Both the position numbers and the translations under genes were made by a program. The notes under the pieces are model-generated. The model saw only the letters and a program-made list of their open reading frames with translations, was not told the origin of the DNA and made no database searches. Shown one piece after another: positions 39,301-47,800 of a stretch of DNA of 64,000 nt; within the stretch, counting starts at the first letter, position 1; every line of letters starts with the position of its first letter. The stretch lies in assembly GCF_015706575.1 (NCBI RefSeq), contig NW_024037050.1, forward strand, positions 7,006,001-7,070,000, given 5' to 3'. The stretch comes from Patiria miniata (lineage: Eukaryota; Echinodermata; Asteroidea; Valvatida; Asterinidae).

Positions 39301-40006
39301 CTAGAAATGTGTTTGTGGACAAACCCAAGCTGTTTCGGATATTTGAAATACTCTGTGCACATGACGAACAATCAGTGATGTCACTGTAAATGTCATCTAT
39401 ATAACAGCACCTTATAATACATACATGTACATGTCAAGATAGAACCAAATCGAACATTATAGTTCTGTAGATATAGACCTATAAAAGAATAATATGCCCC
39501 TTTAAGGGACGTCATATGACATTTGATGATGACGTCACTTCAATTTTCATATATAAACCATCCCTGTGAATGTGCATACCAAGTTTCAATCCAATTGGAC
39601 TTGTACTTTCGAAGTTATAGCGATTTGAAGAAATGCTCATTTAATGTCAGGTCACGTGACACATGATGACGTCATCGTTATGAACTTACTGGGGACCACC
39701 TTAGGCTGCTGGTCTTACTAGTGTCTGACAAGTGTAAAGTCAATCTGACATACATGTATGGAAGTGAAAAAGTGTATCAGTTTGAAGAAAAATGTGTACA
39801 AAACCAATAAGGAAACAATGCATCTTTAATGTGATGTAACCTGACACCTCATGACGCCATGATGACAACTTTCTTCTAAGACCATCTGTGGGTGGTAGTC
39901 TAAGTGTGTTCCAAGTCTAACATGGATCGCATTTACGAAAGTGCCAAAGTAGAGTGTTTTAAAACGTGCACAAACCCTATGGGGAAAATGCATCTTTTAT
40001 GTAACG
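39301..40006 (+). repeat. Type A block and start of a ~171-bp array, interrupted at 40006
   Basis: After the type A start the block passes into the array of ~171-bp units (GATGAC..., ACCATCTGTGGGTGG, ACGTGTACAAA, GCATCTTTAATGTGA). The array resumes at 43260 beyond the ribozyme-bearing insertion. Confidence 0.75.
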
Positions 40007-40033
40007 ATACATGATTGGAACATAACCAATCAC

Positions 40034-40379
40034 AACTTACGATACATGATTGGAACATAACCAATCACAACTTTTCCGCGAGTCAGCCTCGATTCTTTTT
40101 TGAATCACCCATTTGCAACTGATGAGTGCCCAACAGCAAGGCACGAAAGCATGCTATTGCTAACAAGAGGATTTGCGAACAAAATCCTCTGCTCGCACCC
40201 TTAATCACATTTGATTACCCAACCTATCATAGTCACTTAATCTCTTATGTCCGCCCACTCTACATTTCACTCGGACATAACCGGCAAAGACTCAGTCATG
40301 CTTACAACCCATACTAAGCCATACAAATCACCAGAGAAGAAGTGTCACTGAATGGGATAGTGCCATCCCTTTTCCAAAC
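40034..40379 (+). repeat. Left terminal direct repeat (pseudo-LTR) of ribozyme element
   Basis: This repeat is identical to 42913-43258 except T40123 versus A43002. An additional copy of its first 35 bases (ACGATACATGATTGG...) precedes it at 40004-40038. It holds a CCAAT dyad (ATTGG...CCAAT at 40044-40064), the hammerhead, and a 9-bp hairpin AGAGGATTT/AAATCCTCT at 40166-40190 just after the cleavage site. Confidence 0.92.
40115..40160 (+). ncRNA. Type I hammerhead ribozyme (left copy)
   Basis: Every invariant part is present: stem I GCAA (40115-40118) with TTGC (40157-40160); core CTGATGA (40119-40125); stem II GTGCC/GGCAC (40126-40130, 40140-40144) with a nine-base loop and the conserved G-C closing pair; GAA (40145-40147); and stem III AGCATGCT (40148-40155), which starts with A and ends with U. 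Predicted self-cleavage is after A40156 (CUA triplet). Stem III is an 8-base palindrome, so within one molecule it forms only three pairs; such hammerheads typically work as dimers through this stem. Cleavage activity is inferred from sequence only. Confidence 0.88.
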
Positions 40380-41187
40380 TTCTATGTTATACTCCTTGCC
40401 CCACCCCGGGGTACTGTGGGTCGATGGCCATCAAAAACTGCCCGAGAATACCGTCTTGATTAACAAGCGAGGTATCTTCAGGTTGCTTCTATCTCTGTTT
40501 CTCAGTACTTCAAGTACACCCACAGATTTGTAACAATCAGTCTGCCACACACGAGACAAAAGATCTCACGTTCCACCACATGTACACTTCAATTCGGAAA
40601 ACCAACAACCATATTTCCGCATACGGAAAACATCATCTTGATTTGCTATAACAACATAAAAACGCTATGCTAGCAGAAGCACAAGCACTTGATAAATGGA
40701 CATACAAATTATCCGCAGTCGGATAAACTATACCCATTCTACACCAAACAACACAAAACAAGACAAAAACCCACAAAATTTAACCCCAAAACAAAGGGTT
40801 CAAAACAGTACTGGCCTCCCCAAAAAATCGTAAATCAATCTCAACATTGAATGGTACAAACAAAATAAACAACCCACATTTGGGAAAGAAAAAGTACCAT
40901 CTCCACATAAATATGCATTCATATTAACAAAATCAAGAAAAAAACAACGAAACACAACGTGTTTTTCCGATACCGCACACGGTAGGAAGATAGTTTCTTA
41001 CTCAAACAACTACCAATTGAAAGAGATTAACAATATCTAAAAGCCTACACAAGTTTCAATTATTTTCTGACACAGAAAATAATCAAAATACGGCTTTTAA
41101 AACTAAAAACAAACACACTACTGGCTAGAAATTCCACTACGAATCCAAAACCCACGCAAGGTTTTCCGCGCCACTGCACCCGCACGC

Positions 41188-41288
41188 TCATTGGACAATA
41201 CAGTGACCAATCACAACACACATATGGTACCATTCACTACCGCCACGGCTCAATGCGCCATCTCACGCACGCAAACCGTGCATATAAA
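41188..41288 (+). promoter_or_regulatory. Internal promoter: CCAAT dyad and TATA box
   Basis: An inverted pair ATTGG...CCAAT lies at about 41189-41212 and TATAAA at 41283-41288, about 40 bases before the ATG at 41325. Spacing suits an RNA polymerase II promoter with a short leader, as in replication-type histone genes. Promoter function is inferred. Confidence 0.55.
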
Positions 41289-41324
41289 CCCTGAGAGAAA
41301 ACCAACGAACCATCACTTCGCAAA

Positions 41325-41969
41325 ATGTCAAAACTCAGCAAATCTAAGAGCAGCAAGAAGAACAAGTCCAGCCAGCCGCCTCCATCGCCATCCAGCTCCA
41401 TGTCATCGAATATTCCCTGCGGACAACGGTCCCCTACTAGCATCCCAAGCGACGACGATTCACTACTCCTGTCCTGTGAGTTAGACTCCGGCCCCTCCAC
41501 ATCACAATTCACACCAACTACAGTCTCACACAGACTCCCCGAGGAAAGATTCAAACAGGTGAAACTCTTAGCAGAAAAAGTCAACAAATTGACATCTGCC
41601 AAGAGTCACATCACCCGCCAAATACGGCTCCTTTCCCGGGCTATTGAGACTAGCACACCACCACCTTACATCGAGGTAAATCTACGGCCACCACGTCCTC
41701 ACAGATCTCTGAAGTTTCAGGGTGCATTCCAGGACCGCTGGAGCAATCTCCAGAAAAGAACATCGCTGCTTTTCACAAGAATAACATTGGAGGAGTATCA
41801 ACACCAACTTCACTACACTGAGGCCGAGTTGACCAACGCCCGACGTTCTGCACAAGAACAGCTTGCTACTTTCGAGGGTCAAGATCACACCACCGCTCAG
41901 CAGTTACTGAGTTTCTTCACAAGACCCCATCAACCATCAAAAGGCATCAAAAGAAAACGACAATATTAG
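41325..41969 (+). CDS. Uncharacterised 214-residue basic protein of the ribozyme element
   Basis: The ATG at 41325 follows a TATA box closely, and the stop is TAG at 41967. I do not recognise the family. Visible parts: a Lys/Ser-rich N-terminus (residues 2-16) that looks like a nuclear or nucleic-acid-binding signal; a Ser/Pro-rich, probably disordered stretch (17-70); a charged helical stretch with heptad-like leucines (about 70-105); a Pro/Arg segment (111-130); a second long helical stretch (about 150-190) of coiled-coil character; and a basic C-terminus KGIKRKRQY. It has no protease, polymerase, integrase or zinc-knuckle motif. Position suggests an RNA-binding, Gag- or ORF1-like protein of the element. 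Its single exon lies between two hammerhead cleavage sites, so it would also be present on a circularised 2879-base RNA. Confidence 0.75.
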   Translation: MSKLSKSKSSKKNKSSQPPPSPSSSMSSNIPCGQRSPTSIPSDDDSLLLSCELDSGPSTSQFTPTTVSHRLPEERFKQVKLLAEKVNKLTSAKSHITRQIRLLSRAIETSTPPPYIEVNLRPPRPHRSLKFQGAFQDRWSNLQKRTSLLFTRITLEEYQHQLHYTEAELTNARRSAQEQLATFEGQDHTTAQQLLSFFTRPHQPSKGIKRKRQY

Positions 41970-41994
41970 TCGGTCTCCTACTACTAAACCAAAC

Positions 41995-42010
41995 GGTCCT
42001 TTTCAGGACC
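41995..42010 (+). promoter_or_regulatory. Histone-mRNA-type 3' stem-loop
   Basis: GGTCCTTTTCAGGACC forms a 6-bp stem with a UUUC loop, fitting the metazoan histone stem-loop in stem length, closing U-A pair, loop and leading GG/trailing CC. It sits 26 bases after the stop codon, with CCAAAC upstream and AACACA downstream, as in histone genes. A purine-rich AAAAGAGAAA (42024-42033) occupies the place of the histone downstream element recognised by U7 snRNA. Two AATAAA signals follow at 42067-42076. SLBP/U7 processing is an inference; the encoded protein is not a histone. Confidence 0.65.
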
Positions 42011-42066
42011 AACACAACCTCTCAAAAGAGAAATATCCATCAGCTTGCTTTTATTATTATTGTTAT

Positions 42067-42076
42067 AATAAATAAA
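42067..42076 (+). terminator. Overlapping poly(A) signals
   Basis: AATAAATAAA, two overlapping AATAAA hexamers, lies about 100 bases after the stop codon of the 214-residue ORF and about 57 bases after the histone-like stem-loop. Confidence 0.55.
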
Positions 42077-42912
42077 CTGGAATATAACCCACCCCATCTT
42101 ACCTTATTCGTTATATTCAACCACAAACCCTTCAACTACCATGGCAAGAAGGAAACTCAACCAAGAAACCAAGAGACCAATAAATCAACTGAAATCTAAC
42201 CATTTCTCTCACAAATGCGATCGAAAACCAAACGAGCCAACTCCAATCTTTTGCGCTCATTAGCAGAACAAAATATCAATCCTTCATAACCAACCTATCC
42301 AAAGCAAAACCATCGCAAACCGAAATATTTGCTCTTTGGACAAGGCCTCGACATCTTACCTACTTCTGCTAAACCAAACCGCAATCATTCGTAAGCAGCA
42401 TCAATAATTATTTCGAGTGAAGACTACAATTTACATCAATAATGCGTAACATACGCTCTAAAAACCATCCTTTCAACCACCAATTGGCATCCGAAATCAT
42501 ATTCTAGTGAAACGCTAGAAAATACCCGGAAGCCACGAATTTTAAACTTGCCCACAGGTTTAACATATACAATCTCAGGATGAAGAAAAATCAAAACAAA
42601 CTCCACCCGTCTTCACCACGACATACAACCCAACCATAACGTACCGTCACTTAAATCGAGCAATAAACAACCACTGGAACATAATCCAAGGCAACAAACT
42701 ACTATGCGGAAACATTTCCCGAATCATAATTCGTTGCTTTCAGAAAAGCCGTAAATCATATCCAGAAGTAACTACCTAAACAAAATCAAGAGTTAAACCT
42801 ACTCCCGACTTACTCCGGCTCTCCCAAAAACTAACCAAACCCAATTGCTCTCCTCACTAGAGGAACAAGTTGAAACCAACTAAAGTCACATGGTTGTAAC
42901 CACAACACTTCA
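42077..42912. other. Downstream non-coding part of the ribozyme element
   Basis: No ORF is seen. The plus strand is A/C-rich and G-poor and carries small perfect hairpins such as TTCTAG/CTAGAA (42502-42520) and CTCCT/AGGAG-like pairs near 42850. No polypurine tract is evident before the right repeat. Confidence 0.6.
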
Positions 42913-43258
42913 AACTTACGATACATGATTGGAACATAACCAATCACAACTTTTCCGCGAGTCAGCCTCGATTCTTTTTTGAATCACCCATTTGCAACTG
43001 AAGAGTGCCCAACAGCAAGGCACGAAAGCATGCTATTGCTAACAAGAGGATTTGCGAACAAAATCCTCTGCTCGCACCCTTAATCACATTTGATTACCCA
43101 ACCTATCATAGTCACTTAATCTCTTATGTCCGCCCACTCTACATTTCACTCGGACATAACCGGCAAAGACTCAGTCATGCTTACAACCCATACTAAGCCA
43201 TACAAATCACCAGAGAAGAAGTGTCACTGAATGGGATAGTGCCATCCCTTTTCCAAAC
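42913..43258 (+). repeat. Right terminal direct repeat (pseudo-LTR) of ribozyme element
   Basis: This 346-bp repeat is identical to 40034-40379 except A43002. One base (A43259) follows before the target duplication at 43260-43274. Confidence 0.92.
42994..43039 (+). ncRNA. Type I hammerhead ribozyme (right copy)
   Basis: Same architecture as the left copy: GCAA (42994-42997), core CTGAAGA (42998-43004), GTGCC/GGCAC stem II, GAA (43024-43026), palindromic stem III (43027-43034), cleavage after A43035, TTGC (43036-43039). The only change is A for T at core position 7, where any base is allowed, so both copies should be competent. Confidence 0.88.
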
Positions 43259-43259
43259 A

Positions 43260-44640
43260 ATCTTTTATGTAACGTAACCTGAAAACTGATGACGTCACGA
43301 TGACGACTTTCTTCAATGACCATCTATGAGTAGTGGTCTAAGTGTGTACCAAGTATAAGGTCAATCGAATTTACGAAAGTGCCAAAGTGGAGCGTTTTAA
43401 AACATGTACAAAACCAGAGGGGAAAATGTGCATCTTTAATGTGAAGTAGCGTGAAACCTGATGACGTCACGATCATGAATTTCTTCTAGGACCATCTGTG
43501 GGAGATGGTCTAAGTGTGTACTAAGTGTAACGTTGATCGGATCTACGAAAGTGCCGGAATGGAGCGTTTTAAAATGTGTACATTAACCCTATGGGGAAAG
43601 TGTATCTTTAATGTGACGTAATCTGACATCTGTTGACGTCACGGTCACGAATTTCGTCTAGGACCATCTATGGGTGGTGGTCTAAGTATGAATTAAGTTT
43701 AAAGTCGATCAGATTTACGAAGATGCCAAACTGGAGTGTTTTAAAACGTGTACAAAACATATGGGGAAAATGTGCATCTTTAATGTGAAGTAACGTGACA
43801 CCTGGCGACGTCACGACCACGAATTTCTTCTAGGACCATCTGTGGGTGGTGGTGTAAGTGTGTATCAAGTGTACCGTCGATCAGATTTACGAAAGTGCCG
43901 AAATGGAGCGTTTTAAAACGTGTACAAACCCAATGGGAAAAATGCATCTTTAATGTGACGTAACCTGACACCTGATGACGTCACAATCATGAATTTCGTT
44001 AAGAACCATCTGTGGGTGGTGGTCTAAGTATGAATTAAGTCTGAAGACCATCAGATTTATGACGGTGCCTAAAGTGGAGTGTTTTAAAACGTGTACAAAA
44101 CATATGGGGAAAAATGCATCTTTAATGTGACGTAACCCGACACCTGATGACGTAACGATCACGAATTTCTTCTAGGACCATCTGTGGGTGGTGGTCTAAG
44201 TATGAATTAAGTTTAAAGTCGATCGGATTTACGAATATGCCAAACTGGAGGGTTTTAAAACGTGCCAAAACAAATGGGGAAAATGCTTCTTTAAAGTGTT
44301 GTAACTTGACACCTAATGACTGTACGATCACGAATTTCTTCTAGGAGCATCTGTTGGCGGTGATTTTAGTATGTACCAAGTCTGAAGTTGATCAGATTTA
44401 CGAAAGTGCCCAAAGTGGAGTGTTTTAAAACGTGTACAAAACATATGGGGAAAAATGCATCTTTAATGTGACGTAACCCGACACCTGATGACGTCACGAT
44501 CACAAATTTCTTCTAGACACATCTGAGGGTGGTGGTCTAAGTATGTACCAAGTCTCATGTCGATCGGGTGGACTGGTAGAAGAAAAACGTGTACAAAACC
44601 TATGAAGAAAAGTGGAAAAATAAGAAAAAAAGAAAAAGAA
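43260..44640 (+). repeat. ~171-bp tandem array, about eight copies
   Basis: The landmark CCTGATGACGTCACGATCACG (variants) recurs near 43286, 43457, 43630, 43800, 43970, 44144, 44315 and 44484, mean spacing 171 bp. Each unit also has ACCATCTGTGGGTGGTGG, AAAACGTGTACAAA and GCATCTTTAATGTGA. It is the same array as 25440-26000 and 39830-40006. Confidence 0.88.
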
Positions 44641-44662
44641 AAAAAATCTTAACGAAAACAAG

Positions 44663-44797
44663 AGCTGTTTCGGTGTGCACACCGAAACAGCTAAAAAATA
44701 ACAGAAACAAGAGCTGTTTCGATGGTACACCGAAACAGCTAAAGAAAGAAAAATCAGAACAAAAAGAAAGGCTTTTCCGCAACTTTGCGGAAAAGCC
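44663..44797 (+). repeat. Stack of three hairpins (A, A, C) before CTAG 44804
   Basis: Two type A hairpins (44663-44692; 44712-44740, slightly imperfect) and one type C hairpin (44770-44797) lie in A-rich sequence, followed by CTAG and a type B start. Confidence 0.85.
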
Positions 44798-44803
44798 AAA
44801 AAA

Positions 44804-47800
44804 CTAGATGTGGTTGTAACTGAACAACCACAGAGCTGTTCCCAACTGTTTTTGATAGTCTATTGGATAGTAGAAAATAATGTAATGATTTTTTCAAAAA
44901 TCTCTAACTTTTAAAATTGAAATTATTATCTTACATAATCGCTCTTCCGGTAAAAACCGGAAGTAAGGGTCACGAGACCTTGACATATACATTTTCATTT
45001 ATAACACTTCCCTGTTTATATATTTACCAATTTTGAGATCAATCGGTCGAATAGTTTTAAAGTTAAAGGACTATAAAGATTGCCTCAATAAACATTCATA
45101 ACTGCCCATTAATAATAATGCTACATATTTATCCTTTAATGTTGCTTAATACTAATATAAGGTGTCAACCCAATTAAATTTCTAATTCATTAGATATGAT
45201 AATTAGGGTCTTAAATTAACAGTTCCGGTAACACCGGAAGTAGAAGTCACATGACCCAGACATACCAATATTTATCTGTAACACTTCCCAGTCTGTATAC
45301 CTGCCAGGTTTGAGATCAATCGGTCCAATGGTTCTATAGTAATAGGACTGAAAAGATTGCCTCATTAAATATTCATGACGTCATAACATGAAAACATTTA
45401 ACTGCCCATTAATAATAATGCTACATATTTATCCTTTAATGTTGCTTAATACTAATATAAGGTGTCAACCCAATTAAATTTCTAATTCATTAGATATGAT
45501 AATTAGGGTCTTAAATTAACCCTTCCGGTAAAACCGGAAGTAGAAGTCACATGACCTAGACATACCAATATTTATCTGTAACACTTCCCAGTCTGTATAC
45601 CTGCCAGGTTTGAGATCAATCGGTCCAATGGTTCTATAGTAATAGGACTGAAAAGATTGCCTCATTAAATATTCATGACGTCATAACATGACAATAATTA
45701 AGTGCAAAGTATAAATAATAATGCAAAATAATGATCTGTCAATATAGCTTTGTATCAATGTGAAGTTTCAACTCAATCAGATTAATAATTCATGAGATAT
45801 GATATAGGGATCCAAAATTACCACTGTGAAGGTCACGTGACCTTGACATATAAATTTTCATCTATAACACTTCCCTGTCTGTATACCTACCAAATTTGAG
45901 ATCAATTGGTCAAATAGTTCTATAGCAGTTGAGTACTGTGGCCTCGTGGTTAAGGGCACTGATTATTGGTCTGTGGGTAAAGCTGCAGGTTGTGGGTTCG
46001 AGTCCTGGCGGGGTCATGGTGCGTGTGCCCTTGGGCAAGGCACTTTGTCACTCATTGCTTCTCTCCACCCAGGAGTAAATGGGTACCTGTGAGGGCAGAG
46101 ATGGTTATTGTGATTGAATTAGCTTCCTTGCGCCTAACAGGCTGCATCGAGCTGTATACTCCCCAGGGAGCTGAGATGGTATTTGGAATGTTTCATGTGC
46201 CCAATGAGCAGGGGTAATAATGATGTAGCGCCTTGAGCACCAGTCCTGGTGGATACGTGCGCTTTATAAATATCCACTGTTATTATTATTATTATTATTA
46301 TTAGCTATAAGGCTGTGAAAATTGAATCTATAAATAGATGTCACGTGACCCCCTGATGACGTCACGATGACGAAAAGTTTCGGCATACATCTTCAGATGA
46401 TAGTTAATGACTATGCTGAGTTTAAAGTTGATCGGATTTAAAATATTTCCCAAAGTGGCTCGTAGAATAAAAACCTGTGATATAGATTTGAAATTGCATA
46501 AGTGTCCAACTTCCCCTAAAGCAGAACAAAAATAATTGATACAAGTCTACTGATAGGCGAATGGGGGCGCCATTCCATTTTATACGGTGTGCCGCTATAT
46601 TTTTTTGGTGACGCGCAGCTGTCCTTATGTTGATCCCGTAAAAGTGTTAATTAGATGAGGCTCTGTGCCGCTCGTTACGCTGCGTGGCACAGCTCTAGCC
46701 TGCGCGCCCGTACAACCGTTAAAGTTATGTACTGCCCTCTTTTGGTGAGAATGAAGGGACGTAATGTACATTGAACGATGTTTCAAAGCCACGTGTACGT
46801 GCTATACACATTGTGGAAGTCCTATGCATGTTTTAAAGCTCTCTACCGCAACTTGAGCAAGAGTATTTTTTGCCGACGTCGCGTCAACTGTGTGAACAAT
46901 TTGACAAGCTGGGAACTTGGCACTGTTGAGGCAAATGTTACGCTATCATTTACTGGGCAATTCAAGATTATATCTGTACAGATTGATTTTTCAGGAATTT
47001 TCTAAGGAAAAAGGGTCTTTTCATTATAACTTCCGGTCTGATGACGTCATAGGCCTAAAACTTCGCACACGTCTTGAGTGGGTCAAGGTCATCATATACA
47101 CCAATATTTAGGCGATTCCGACAAACTTCGCTACAGACATCTATTCAAAATACATTTTTGAAAATTTTCAACCTATTGCTAGAGGGCGCTCGAAGGTTGC
47201 ATGACGTCATCGGTAGATGATCAGAAGAATACTATCGGCCAAGAGACTAACACCGTTAAAAGCAAGTTCACATCTATTACCACTTTTAAATAATAAGCCA
47301 CTTCCGTTTTTAGCCTTTTTCAACCGGAAGCAAGGGTCACGTGTCTTGTCATTGTGGTCTTGGTTTGAACCAAGTTTAATGTCAATCCGATGAAAAAAGT
47401 GTGCAATTTTTGGAAGCAGAATAAAATTATAAATATTTAAAAAAAAAAATTTAAAAACGATGACGTCATTGTGACGTCACTTCCAACTTTGCATACTGGT
47501 ACGATTAACTACCTACCACCAAGTTTCATGACAATCGAACCTTTCCTTATATATTTTTTGAAAAATCGCATTTTGATGACGTCATGATGACGTTACACAT
47601 TTTTCAAAATGTTGTACTAATACCTATTACCTAACAGACCTAATACAAAAAGAATTTTGAAATTTGCATGTTGCGTTCGTGAGATATGGCTAAAAGGTCA
47701 AAAAATTCAAATATTCATATAAAGTCTCAGGATGATGTCATCATAACGTCACCTCATTTTTTTTACCTACAACACATCCCAGTCTAGCCACATACCAAGT

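Larger units (their letters stand above)
40007..43259 (+). mobile_element. 3253-bp retroelement with hammerhead ribozymes in terminal direct repeats
   Basis: The element sits in a 171-bp repeat array, with the 15-bp target duplication ATCTTTTATGTAACG at 39992-40006 and 43260-43274 (12 bp if ACG is counted as element). It has 346-bp terminal direct repeats (40034-40379, 42913-43258) differing at a single base, so insertion was recent. Each repeat holds a complete type I hammerhead ribozyme; the cleavage sites are 2879 bases apart. The interior carries one gene with its own promoter and histone-like 3' end. There is no reverse transcriptase, no clear LTR-type primer site, and the target duplication is too long for a usual LTR element. 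Hammerheads in repeated ends and variable target duplications are known for Penelope-like elements and their passengers, so a non-autonomous PLE or retrozyme-like element is my best reading. The plus strand is strikingly G-poor. Confidence 0.85.
13521..47192 (+). repeat. 13 dispersed copies of a long module marked by CTAGAGGGCGCTCG
   Basis: The marker occurs at 13521, 16384, 19263, 20528, 22693, 23970, 27013, 31349, 33715, 35150, 36462, 38636 and 47179. Most copies share several hundred bases on each side, including GACCGGAAGCAAGGGTCACG, GCCGGCAACAGAATGCTGCG and a CRE dyad about 330 bases downstream. Spacings of about 2.87 kb (first three) and 1.3-1.4 kb (several others) show higher-order duplication. 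The 47179 copy is truncated after about 160 bases. Confidence 0.85.

Noticed and set aside
41325..41969. The 214-residue ORF as a histone or linker-histone gene
   Set aside because: Only the promoter style and 3' stem-loop resemble histone genes; no histone fold or H1 repeat is visible.
40007..43259. Classical LTR retrotransposon (TRIM/LARD) reading of the ribozyme element
   Set aside because: No primer-binding site after the left repeat, no polypurine tract before the right repeat, and a target duplication of 12-15 bp. The near TG/CA ends (TGATTGGAA, TTCCAAACA) are noted but do not coincide with the duplication borders.
45990..46217. 75-codon frame inside the SINE
   Set aside because: It overlaps the tRNA-derived head and body; SINEs are non-coding.
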